Of a stretch of 64,000 bases of DNA, positions 43,966 through 50,763 are shown in pieces; within the stretch, counting starts at the first letter, position 1, and each line of letters opens with the position of its first letter. Under the pieces are notes generated by a model. That model ran no database searches. It was not told where the DNA came from and worked only from the letters and a program-made list of their open reading frames with translations. A program made the position numbers and the translations under genes. This stretch comes from an uncultured Mollicutes bacterium (GTDB lineage Bacteria; Bacillota_I; Bacilli_A; RFN20; CAG-826): contig UQFN01000004.1 in assembly GCA_900540365.1 (NCBI GenBank), forward strand, positions 1 through 64,000, given 5' to 3'.

Positions 43966-44760
43966 TTATTTCTTACCACCTCCATTATTGTTATATCTAA
44001 AAAGCATTGCTGCTTCTTTTCCATATTTATACCCAAGTCTATAGAAAGTTGGTTCAGTTATTAAACTAGTTTCTTTTAAACGTATTGATATCGCACTTCT
44101 TGATACTCCAGTTTCGTCGGCAATTTCACTAATTATTTTCTTAAGTATCCAAATCTTTTGTCCATTTAATGATGTATGGTATTCGGTAACATATTTTGTG
44201 TGTTTCTCGTCATAAAGCTTTTTAAGTCTTCTACGTGACAATAAAACGCAGGCTGCAAAATAATTAGCAAAAAACTCTGCCCAACTATATTGAGATTTAT
44301 TATTTGTCTTGAAATTGCCATTAATAATTGTTTCATCATCAATGATTTTGTCGACTCTAAAATCTTTGTCTAAATCTAATAAATAATGTTTGAGCTCGTG
44401 AAAAATTGTGAACAATTCTCTGCTATCGCTTCCGCAAGCATCTGGATCAACAAAAATATCGCCTCTACGAACACCAACTAACTTTAAAGAGCCATCTTCA
44501 TTATAAGTTTCAAGGATACCATCTTTTTGAATTGTCACGCCCAAAATGGATTTATTTAAAGATAATCTTTGGTATTGAATATCAACGCCTATATATTTGC
44601 TAACAAATTCATCATAAATGATTGTTTCCAATGTTCTTCCAAACTTTTTACAATAATCATTTAAAAGCCTATCGGAAAAAGAGGCGATTTCCTTTTTTGT
44701 TGGAAATTGTTCGCCAGTAAACTTATTAACTTTTGCACAGATAAGCTTGATGTTTGTCAT
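43966..44760 (-). CDS. ImmA/IrrE family metallo-endopeptidase
   Basis: 264 aa. Zinc protease motif HELKH (121-125) with third ligand Glu162 in WAEFFANYFAA. Proteins of this family cleave or release XRE repressors to switch on integrative elements, as ImmA does to ImmR in ICEBs1. The C-terminal half includes an HTH-like stretch, EIADETGVSRSAISIRL. It overlaps the XRE gene by 1 nt (TAATG), the classic regulator-protease pair. In ICEBs1-like elements this pair controls excision; here the neighbouring recombinase is divergently transcribed. Confidence 0.88.
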   Translation of the reverse strand: MTNIKLICAKVNKFTGEQFPTKKEIASFSDRLLNDYCKKFGRTLETIIYDEFVSKYIGVDIQYQRLSLNKSILGVTIQKDGILETYNEDGSLKLVGVRRGDIFVDPDACGSDSRELFTIFHELKHYLLDLDKDFRVDKIIDDETIINGNFKTNNKSQYSWAEFFANYFAACVLLSRRRLKKLYDEKHTKYVTEYHTSLNGQKIWILKKIISEIADETGVSRSAISIRLKETSLITEPTFYRLGYKYGKEAAMLFRYNNNGGGKK

Positions 44761-45149
44761 TATTTGTTTTTAATCCTTTCTAAGAATTCATTCCATTCTT
44801 CTTCGCTCAAATCAGCTTCTATAGCTTTTCTTAAAACTTGTTGAACCACTTGATTAGATTTTAAGTAGTCCACCACATCAGCGGAAATGTTGTTAGATGA
44901 TTTTCCAAGCAATGACTCATCAATCATTAATTTAAATTCTTCTGATTGCTTTTCATCTAGTTCATAAACTTCGATGTATTTTTGAACTAGATTTGTCTTT
45001 TCGCCTTTTTTATTTCCAGAAGGGAATGGTGCACCATTTTCCAAGTCGCAGATGAATGTACGAGAAACGCCTAAAAGATCTTGTGCTTCTCTTAGTGAAT
45101 AGCCTCTTTGTTTTCTCAAGTTCTTTAAGTATTCTCCAAGTTTTGACAT
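44760..45149 (-). CDS. XRE-family HTH regulator (ImmR-like)
   Basis: 129 aa. N-terminal HTH: LGEYLKNLRKQRGYSLREA, then QDLLGVSRTFICDLENG with a PFPSGNKKGEK extension. The C-terminal 60 residues are acidic and helical, likely for dimerisation or contact with the protease. Strong AAGGAGG site before the ATG. Partner of the overlapping ImmA/IrrE gene. Likely represses its own promoter and that of the divergent recombinase through the inverted repeat between them. Confidence 0.85.
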   Translation of the reverse strand: MSKLGEYLKNLRKQRGYSLREAQDLLGVSRTFICDLENGAPFPSGNKKGEKTNLVQKYIEVYELDEKQSEEFKLMIDESLLGKSSNNISADVVDYLKSNQVVQQVLRKAIEADLSEEEWNEFLERIKNK

Positions 45150-45219
45150 AGTTTGCTCCTCCTTAAAACCATCACTGTCACTAATGATTTCGATTATAGT
45201 TTTACATTTTGATTATCGT

Positions 45220-45241
45220 TTGTCAACTACTTCATTGACAA
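45220..45241. promoter_or_regulatory. Divergent control region with inverted repeat
   Basis: Perfect repeat TTGTCAA (45220-45226) and TTGACAA (45235-45241), 8-nt spacer. The second arm contains a -35-like TTGACA for the plus strand, and the first arm gives TTGACA on the minus strand. A likely operator for the XRE protein. The region 45150-45350 holds no other recognised gene. A TATAAT lies at 45292-45297 upstream of the recombinase. Confidence 0.6.
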
Positions 45242-45350
45242 GACACTTTATTACATTTTATGCATAGCATAGATTTCAATACTGTTTTTTGTATAATATT
45301 GATTTTGACTAAATATTATTTGATAGATAGCATAATTAGAGGAAGTAGAA

Positions 45351-45941
45351 ATGAATTATGGTTATGCTAGAGTAAGTACAATCAATCAACACTTAGATAG
45401 ACAAATAGATGAGTTACATAAAGTCGGACTTTTTGACTCTCAAATATTTATCGATAAAGAATCAGGAAAAGACTTTAATAGAACGAATTACAAAAAGCTC
45501 CTGAAGAAACTTAAATCAGGAGATGTTTTATATGTGAAATCAATTGATGGACTAGGAAGAAACTACAATATGATCCTTGATGAATGGAGAATATTAACCA
45601 AAGAAAAAGATATCGATATCGTTGTTATAGATATGCCACTACTAGATACAAGGATTGAAGGAAAGAATTTAGTAGGTAAGTTTATCGCTGATGTAGTTTT
45701 GCAAGTCCTATCTTTTGTCGCAGAAAACGAAAGAGAAACAATGAAACAACGTCAAGCTGAAGGAATAAGAATGGCGAAATTAAGAGGAGTTAAATTTGGT
45801 AGACCTTCCACTCCTACACCAAAAAATTTTGATGAAATTGTTAATTTATTTTTGAATAAAGAGGTTACCTCTAAACAAGCAATTGAAATGTCTGGACTAT
45901 CAAGAGGCACGTTTTATAGAAAACTGAATAAGCTTTTATAG
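45351..45941 (+). CDS. Serine recombinase, resolvase/invertase type, with altered active site
   Basis: 196 aa small serine recombinase. Catalytic Ser9 and Arg7 are in YARVST, and Arg44 is in DFNRTNY. The usual DRLGR motif reads DGLGR (66-70), so the residue matching active-site Arg68 of gamma-delta resolvase is Gly67; the codon GGA (45549-45551) differs from AGA by one base. The E-helix VLSFVAENERETMKQRQAEGI and C-terminal HTH (ITSKQ-type SLSRGTFYRKL) are intact. A role in site-specific inversion or resolution is expected for the family, but catalysis may be lost. AGAGGAAG ribosome site. Confidence 0.9.
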   Translation: MNYGYARVSTINQHLDRQIDELHKVGLFDSQIFIDKESGKDFNRTNYKKLLKKLKSGDVLYVKSIDGLGRNYNMILDEWRILTKEKDIDIVVIDMPLLDTRIEGKNLVGKFIADVVLQVLSFVAENERETMKQRQAEGIRMAKLRGVKFGRPSTPTPKNFDEIVNLFLNKEVTSKQAIEMSGLSRGTFYRKLNKLL

Positions 45942-45962
45942 GCTTTAGCCTAAACTATTTTG

Positions 45963-46008
45963 ATTCTGGCAACGTGTCGTTTTTATCGCATTTTTCGATT
46001 CTGGCAAA
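45963..46008 (+). repeat. Direct repeat GATTCTGGCAA downstream of the recombinase
   Basis: GATTCTGGCAA at 45963-45973 and 45998-46008, 35 nt apart, with similar T-rich left flanks and an ACGTGT..ACACG symmetry to the right. Possible recombination or accessory binding sites. Confidence 0.6.
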
Positions 46009-46097
46009 TCACACGCTTTTTTTATTAAAAATATTTAAAAATACAAATGATTTATATTCTTAGAATGCCACGATTTTGATTATTATCCTTTTATAAA

Positions 46098-46126
46098 TAA
46101 AAAGGATATACTGTCAATGTATATCC
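46098..46126 (-). terminator. Terminator of tRNA-Thr
   Basis: Minus strand: GGATATAC, 7-nt loop, GTATATCC, then TTTTT. The arms are 46119-46126 and 46104-46111. Confidence 0.85.
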
Positions 46127-46140
46127 TATCTAGCCTACAA

Positions 46141-46214
46141 TGGTGCCTCAACGCAGAATCGAACTACGAATAGAACATTACCATTGTTCCGTTATACCAC
46201 TTAACTATTGAGGC
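46141..46214 (-). tRNA. tRNA-Thr (GGT)
   Basis: 74 nt with encoded CCA. Acceptor GCCTCAA/TTGAGGC, D-arm GTTA..TAAC, anticodon stem GAACA/TGTTC with loop ATGGTAA giving anticodon GGT, T-arm CGTAG/CTGCG with loop TTCGATT. The short loops are normal. It lies at the right edge of the mobile island, but no copy of its 3' end is seen at the left edge. Confidence 0.85.
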
Positions 46215-46302
46215 ATATTGCTAAATTATAGTAGCATAAGTTTTTTAACCTAGCAATTAAAATTTGATAGTAATGATAGTAAAATAAAAGTATAATATTT
46301 AG

Positions 46303-46350
46303 GCTCGAGTGTCTACCCATGACTAACCACTCGTAAAATTTAACAGGGGG
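46303..46350 (+). promoter_or_regulatory. preQ1-I riboswitch
   Basis: A -10 TATAAT (46291-46296) places the start near 46303. The P1 stem is CGAGTG (46306-46311) with CACTCG (46328-46333). Its loop holds CCC, which can pair with GGG of AACAGGGGG (46342-46350) as the pseudoknot. The A-rich tail (TAAAATTTAACA) and CTAACC before the stem fit the class I consensus. The pseudoknot covers the ribosome site, implying translational shut-off when preQ1 is present. The queT gene downstream supports it. Confidence 0.8.
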
Positions 46351-46358
46351 ATTTAAAA

Positions 46359-46949
46359 ATGATGAATCAAACAAAGGAAGATTCAAAAGTAATGCTTTGG
46401 TTTAAAGCCAACTTCACAGTTAAAAGCATTGCTATCAACGCTATTATTGCAGCATTATATGCTGTAATTACGATGTTATGTGGACCTTTATCTTATGAAT
46501 TTTCACAATTTAGAATTAGTGAATTCATGAATTTATTGGTATTTTTCAATCCAGCATATACGATAGGACTAACACTTGGATGCTTAATTGCTAATTTAGC
46601 ATCTTTATATGGTGTTTATGACATTGTATTTGGAACATTAGCAACCTTAATTAGTTGTTTATTAATAGTAGGATGTTCTAAAGTAGTTAAAAATTTATTT
46701 TTAGCAGGATTAATACCTTGTTTAGTAAACGCTATTATTGTTCCGTTTACAATTTATTTAGCAAACTTAGGTACTGCTAATCAAATAAATTTAGCTGCAA
46801 TGTATTGGATAATGTTTGGATGGGTTTTCTTAGGAGAATTTGTCTGTATTATTGGGATTGGATATCCATTATTTTTTATTTTAAAAAGAAAAGGTGTTCG
46901 TTTATTAGAAATGTTAAATCTTAATAGAAATTTAGATTTTAAATGGTAA
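46359..46949 (+). CDS. queT: Queuosine precursor (preQ1) transporter QueT
   Basis: 196 aa, about five membrane segments (SIAINAIIAALYAVITMLCG, the SEFMNLLVFFNPAYTIGLTLGCLIANLAS region, FGTLATLISCLLIVG, FLAGLIPCLVNAIIVPFTIYL, WVFLGEFVCIIGIGYPLFFIL; each described in parts). This is the substrate-binding subunit of an ECF-type uptake system of the QueT family. The basic N-terminus and conserved EFRISE-like FRISEFMN fit. Two adjacent ATGs (46359 and 46362) follow the riboswitch. The ECF motor proteins are not in the window. Confidence 0.88.
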   Translation: MMNQTKEDSKVMLWFKANFTVKSIAINAIIAALYAVITMLCGPLSYEFSQFRISEFMNLLVFFNPAYTIGLTLGCLIANLASLYGVYDIVFGTLATLISCLLIVGCSKVVKNLFLAGLIPCLVNAIIVPFTIYLANLGTANQINLAAMYWIMFGWVFLGEFVCIIGIGYPLFFILKRKGVRLLEMLNLNRNLDFKW

Positions 46950-46952
46950 TTT

Positions 46953-48080
46953 ATGGCAAAAGGGTTTTATTTAGAAGTTTTACATGTTGATAAAAACTGT
47001 GGGGCAAGATATGGAATATTACATACTCCACATGGCGATGTTGAAGTTCCATGTTTTATGCCTGTTGGAACATTAGCTACTGTTAAAACTCTTTCACCTG
47101 AAGAAATTAAAGCAATCGGAAGTGGAATTATATTAGCTAACACTTATCATTTACACTTAAGACCAGGAGAAGATATTGTTAATAAAGCTGGTGGCGTTCA
47201 TAAATTTATGAATTATGATGGACCAATGTTAACTGATAGTGGTGGTTTTCAAGTATTTTCTCTAGCTGAAAAAAGAAATATTAGTGAAGAAGGAGTTACC
47301 TTTAAATCTCATCTTAATGGCGATAAGATATTTTTTTCTCCTGAAAAAGTTATTGAAATAGAAGAAAAAATTGGTGCTGATATTATCATGTCTTTTGATG
47401 AGTGTATTCCTTACCCAGTAAGTTATGAATATTGCAAAAAATCAACTATGCGTACTTTAAGATGGGCTAAAAGAGGTAAGGACGCTCATAAAAAAGAAGA
47501 TCAAGCATTATTTGGAATTGTTCAAGGTGGAGAGTTTCCAGATTTAAGAAAATATTGTGCTGAAGAATTAGTTAAGATGAATTTCGATGGTTATTCGATT
47601 GGAGGAACTTCAATTGGTGAACCAAAAGATGTTTGTTTTAATATGATTGATATGGCAATTAAATATTTACCTTTTGATAAACCTAGATATTTAATGGGTG
47701 TAGGTTCTTTAGATTATATTTTAGAAGGAATTGCAAAAGGTATTGATATGATGGATTGTGTTTTACCTACACGAATTGCTAGACATGGTACGTTAATGAC
47801 TCACCAAGGAAGAGTAAATATTAAAAACGAAAAATATAAAGAAGATTTTACTCCTCTTGATAATGAATGTGATTGTTATACTTGTAAAAATTATACAAAA
47901 GCTTATTTAAGACATCTTTATGTATCTAATGAAAGTTTAGGACAACGTTTATTATCAATTCATAATTTACGTTTTTTAATTTCAATTGTTGAAGGTGCTA
48001 GAAAGGCTATTAAAGAAGATCGCTTTTTAGAATATAAAGATGAAATTTTAAAAAAATATGGGGATTCTAGAGGGTTTTAA
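46953..48080 (+). CDS. tgt: tRNA-guanine transglycosylase
   Basis: 375 aa, exchanges the wobble guanine of GUN-anticodon tRNAs for preQ1. Motifs: LTDSGGFQVFSLAE with the general-base Asp; DIIMSFDECIPYP; GIVQGGEFPDLR; YSIGGTSIGEP; CVLPTRIARHG; and the zinc site CDCYTCKNYTKAYLRHL. The bacterial preQ1 type, not the archaeal. Starts 3 nt after the queT stop, part of the queuosine operon. Confidence 0.97.
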   Translation: MAKGFYLEVLHVDKNCGARYGILHTPHGDVEVPCFMPVGTLATVKTLSPEEIKAIGSGIILANTYHLHLRPGEDIVNKAGGVHKFMNYDGPMLTDSGGFQVFSLAEKRNISEEGVTFKSHLNGDKIFFSPEKVIEIEEKIGADIIMSFDECIPYPVSYEYCKKSTMRTLRWAKRGKDAHKKEDQALFGIVQGGEFPDLRKYCAEELVKMNFDGYSIGGTSIGEPKDVCFNMIDMAIKYLPFDKPRYLMGVGSLDYILEGIAKGIDMMDCVLPTRIARHGTLMTHQGRVNIKNEKYKEDFTPLDNECDCYTCKNYTKAYLRHLYVSNESLGQRLLSIHNLRFLISIVEGARKAIKEDRFLEYKDEILKKYGDSRGF

Positions 48081-48082
48081 TT

Positions 48083-49135
48083 ATGAATGTCGAACTTTTT
48101 GATTATTATTTACCAGAAGAATTAATTGCTCAATCACCTTCTTCAATTAGAGATGAATGCAAGCTTTTAAGTGTAGATCGTGAACATAAAACTTATAAAG
48201 ATGAACATTTTTATGACATTATTAAATATTTTAAAAAAGGTGATGTTTTAGTTAGAAATAACACTAAAGTTATTCCTGCTAGATTATTTGCTGTTAAAGA
48301 AAAAACAAATGCTAAAGTTGAAGTCTTATTATTAAAAGATTTAGGAAATGATGTTTGGGAATGTTTATGTGGAAATGCAAAGGCTATTAAGGTTGGAAGT
48401 ATTTTACATTTTAAAGATGACATTTTAATTGGAGAATGTATTAAAGTTCTTGATGAAGGAATTAGACATATTAAATTTAAATATCAAGGAATCTTTTTAG
48501 AAGAATTAGATAAAGTAGGTTTAATGCCACTTCCTCCTTATATTCATAAACAATGTAGTAATAACAATGATTATCAAACAGTTTATGCAAAAATTAGTGG
48601 GAGCAGTGCTGCTCCAACAGCTGGATTTCATTTTACTAATGAATTAATTAAAAAGCTTGAAGATATTGGAGTAATAATTGTTGATATTACTTTAAATATT
48701 GGATTAGGAACTTTTAGACCAATTAAAGTTAAAGATACTAAAGATCATATTATGCATGAAGAAACTTATGAAATTAATGAGGAAAGTGCCAAGATTTTAA
48801 ATTTAGCTAAAAAAGAAAATCGTAATATTATTGCAGTAGGTACAACAAGTGTAAGAACTTTAGAAGCTAACTTCACTAAATATGGTGAATTTAAAGCAAC
48901 TAAAGAAGCAACTGATATATTTATTTATCCTGGATATAAATTTAAAGCTATTGATGCTTTAATCACTAATTTTCATTTACCAAAATCAACATTAATTATG
49001 TTAATTAGTGCGTTTATGGGACGTGAATTTACTTTGAAATGTTATAAACATGCTGTTGAACAACGTTATAGATTTTTCTCTTTTGGAGATAGCATGTTTA
49101 TTTATGGAAAATATGACTACGATAAAGAAGATTAA
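48083..49135 (+). CDS. queA: S-adenosylmethionine:tRNA ribosyltransferase-isomerase
   Basis: 350 aa. Uses SAM as ribosyl donor to turn preQ1 in tRNA into epoxyqueuosine. Typical segments: FDYYLPEELIAQSP, FKKGDVLVRNNTKVIPARL, GLMPLPPYIH, SAAPTAGFHFT and IGLGTFRPIKVKD. AGAGGG ribosome site. Starts 2 nt after tgt and its end overlaps the start of queH. Confidence 0.97.
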   Translation: MNVELFDYYLPEELIAQSPSSIRDECKLLSVDREHKTYKDEHFYDIIKYFKKGDVLVRNNTKVIPARLFAVKEKTNAKVEVLLLKDLGNDVWECLCGNAKAIKVGSILHFKDDILIGECIKVLDEGIRHIKFKYQGIFLEELDKVGLMPLPPYIHKQCSNNNDYQTVYAKISGSSAAPTAGFHFTNELIKKLEDIGVIIVDITLNIGLGTFRPIKVKDTKDHIMHEETYEINEESAKILNLAKKENRNIIAVGTTSVRTLEANFTKYGEFKATKEATDIFIYPGYKFKAIDALITNFHLPKSTLIMLISAFMGREFTLKCYKHAVEQRYRFFSFGDSMFIYGKYDYDKED

Positions 49136-49760
49136 TTATTTCGATGAATCTTTAAAAGAATATAAAAGTTTAAGAAGTAATAATAAAGAAATACCTAATT
49201 TATTGTTACATGTTTGTTGTGGAGCATGTAGTGCCTTTCCTTTAATATATTTAATTGATTTATTTAATATTACGATTTATTTTTCTAATTCTAACATTTA
49301 CCCACTTGAAGAATTTAATAAGCGTAAAGAAACTTTAGAAAAATATGTTGATATTATTAATAAAAAATTTAATAAAAACATTAAAATCATTGCCGATAAT
49401 TATAACTATGAAGAATTTAAAAAAGACTTAATACCTTTTAAAGATGAAAAAGAAGGATTAAATCGTTGTAAAATTTGTATATCTAAAAGATTAAATAGAT
49501 TATTTGAATATGCAAAAGATAATAACTATTCTTTAGTGTCCACGGTGATGAGTATATCAAGAAATAAAGATGTTTATTATATTAATGAGGTTGGAAAATC
49601 TCTTGAAGACAAATATAATAATATAAAGTTTCTTGTTTTTGATTTTAAGAAATTTAATGGACAAGATATTGGTGTAGCAATTACAAAAAAATACGATATT
49701 TATCGTCAAAATTATTGTGGTTGTGAATTTTCAAAAGGAAGTTATGAGCGTAGCAATTAG
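49113..49760 (+). CDS. queH: Epoxyqueuosine reductase QueH
   Basis: About 215 aa. QueH is the DUF208 type, non-homologous alternative to QueG, for the last step of queuosine synthesis. Cys motifs: HVCCGACSAFPL near the N-terminus, RCKICISKRL in the middle and YCGCEFSKGSY at the C-terminus, together holding the metal and iron-sulfur centres. The long frame from 49050 lies in queA; I place the start at 49113 (MTTIKKINYF) or 49104 (MENM). It overlaps queA and is overlapped by the glycosyltransferase start, so translation is coupled. Confidence 0.92.
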   Translation: MTTIKKINYFDESLKEYKSLRSNNKEIPNLLLHVCCGACSAFPLIYLIDLFNITIYFSNSNIYPLEEFNKRKETLEKYVDIINKKFNKNIKIIADNYNYEEFKKDLIPFKDEKEGLNRCKICISKRLNRLFEYAKDNNYSLVSTVMSISRNKDVYYINEVGKSLEDKYNNIKFLVFDFKKFNGQDIGVAITKKYDIYRQNYCGCEFSKGSYERSN

Positions 49761-50763
49761 TGTAGTTATTCCAATTCATAATGCTGAAGTTGAATTAGAA
49801 AGATGCCTTAAAAGTGTTTTAGAGCAATCTTTTGAACTTAACTATGAAGTTTTATGTATTTTAGATGGTAGTAATACAAAAACTTATCAAATTGTACAAG
49901 ATTTTTATCAAGAATATCCTCGAAAAATTAAAATTTTTGAAACAAATTTTTTTGATCCAGGGCTAGTAAGAAATTTTGGAATTGAACAATCTCAAGGGGA
50001 ATATATATTTTTTGTTGATGGTGACGACTTTCTTGAAGAAGAATGTTTAGAGGATTTATATAATAAAGCAAATAAATCAAAGGCTGAAGTTGTAATTGGA
50101 AATTATTATAATTTTTATCCAAAAATTAACAAAAGAAGGACTAGTAGCTTTTTAAGAAACTTTTTATCGCAAAAAAACTATACTTCTAAAGAAGTTGCTT
50201 ACAAAGTTATTAAAGATTTTCGAGTACGTGGATATGTATGGAATACGTTATATAAACGCGAAATGATTATTAAAAATAAAATTAGATTTATTCCAACAAA
50301 ACTTGCAATTGAAGATCGACCATTTTTAGTTGAATGTTGCTTGTGTGCTAATAAAATATTTATTTCTAAAACTAAAATTTATAATTATGTGCAACATAGT
50401 ACCTCTTTTGTTAAGAGCACGAATAAATTGTATTTTTTACAAAAAGCACTAAATTGTGATTTTGCTTTAAAAATAATTTTGTTACACCATAATTGTTATG
50501 AAGAAACCGATTTTAAAAAACTATTAAGTTTTCATTTAAGAGGAATAACTTCTGAAGCTAGAAGAATTTGTTCAGCTTTAAATATTCCAAATAAAGTTTT
50601 ACTTGATGAAATTAAAAAACAAAAATTAGTTATTAGCGGAGATGATTTATATGTATATGATTCTCCTTGGGAAGGAGCGATAAAAGCTCTTAGATTTAAC
50701 GAGGAATTGTATCGAAAATTACCACCTTCATTTCAAATAAAAGATTTAACTAAAGTTTTATGA
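49744..50763 (+). CDS. Glycosyltransferase family 2
   Basis: About 339 aa from ATG 49744 (MSVAISVVIPIHNAEVE), preferred because AAAGGAAG lies just upstream; the longer frame from 49717 would be inside queH. GT-A fold: SVVIPIHNAE nucleotide site, DGDD metal motif in IFFVDGDDFLEEE, and acceptor region LAIEDRPFLVECC. Transfers a sugar to a lipid, polymer or protein; substrate unknown. The TGA stop overlaps the next gene (ATGA). It is part of the queuosine transcript by position but unrelated in function. Confidence 0.88.
   Translation: MSVAISVVIPIHNAEVELERCLKSVLEQSFELNYEVLCILDGSNTKTYQIVQDFYQEYPRKIKIFETNFFDPGLVRNFGIEQSQGEYIFFVDGDDFLEEECLEDLYNKANKSKAEVVIGNYYNFYPKINKRRTSSFLRNFLSQKNYTSKEVAYKVIKDFRVRGYVWNTLYKREMIIKNKIRFIPTKLAIEDRPFLVECCLCANKIFISKTKIYNYVQHSTSFVKSTNKLYFLQKALNCDFALKIILLHHNCYEETDFKKLLSFHLRGITSEARRICSALNIPNKVLLDEIKKQKLVISGDDLYVYDSPWEGAIKALRFNEELYRKLPPSFQIKDLTKVL

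Larger units (their letters stand above)
42215..46030. mobile_element. Putative mobile/phage-derived island with serine recombinase
   Basis: Between the GNAT gene and tRNA-Thr lies a 3.8-kb cassette unlike its surroundings. It holds an XRE regulator and ImmA/IrrE protease pair, a DUF4417 protein, an MGGRGS-start phage-type protein, another hypothetical protein and a small resolvase/invertase-type recombinase. Its genes have strong Shine-Dalgarno sites (AAGGAGG) where chromosomal neighbours often have none, and one ends in the otherwise rare TGA. Inverted repeats mark the left part and direct repeats follow the recombinase. Boundaries are approximate; no clear target duplication was found. Confidence 0.6.

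Noticed and set aside
42141..46214. tRNA-Thr as the island's integration site
   Set aside because: No copy of the tRNA 3' end is present at the left edge; only a TGCCTC hexamer near 42222 matches. The recombinase is also a serine type, which rarely uses tRNA genes.
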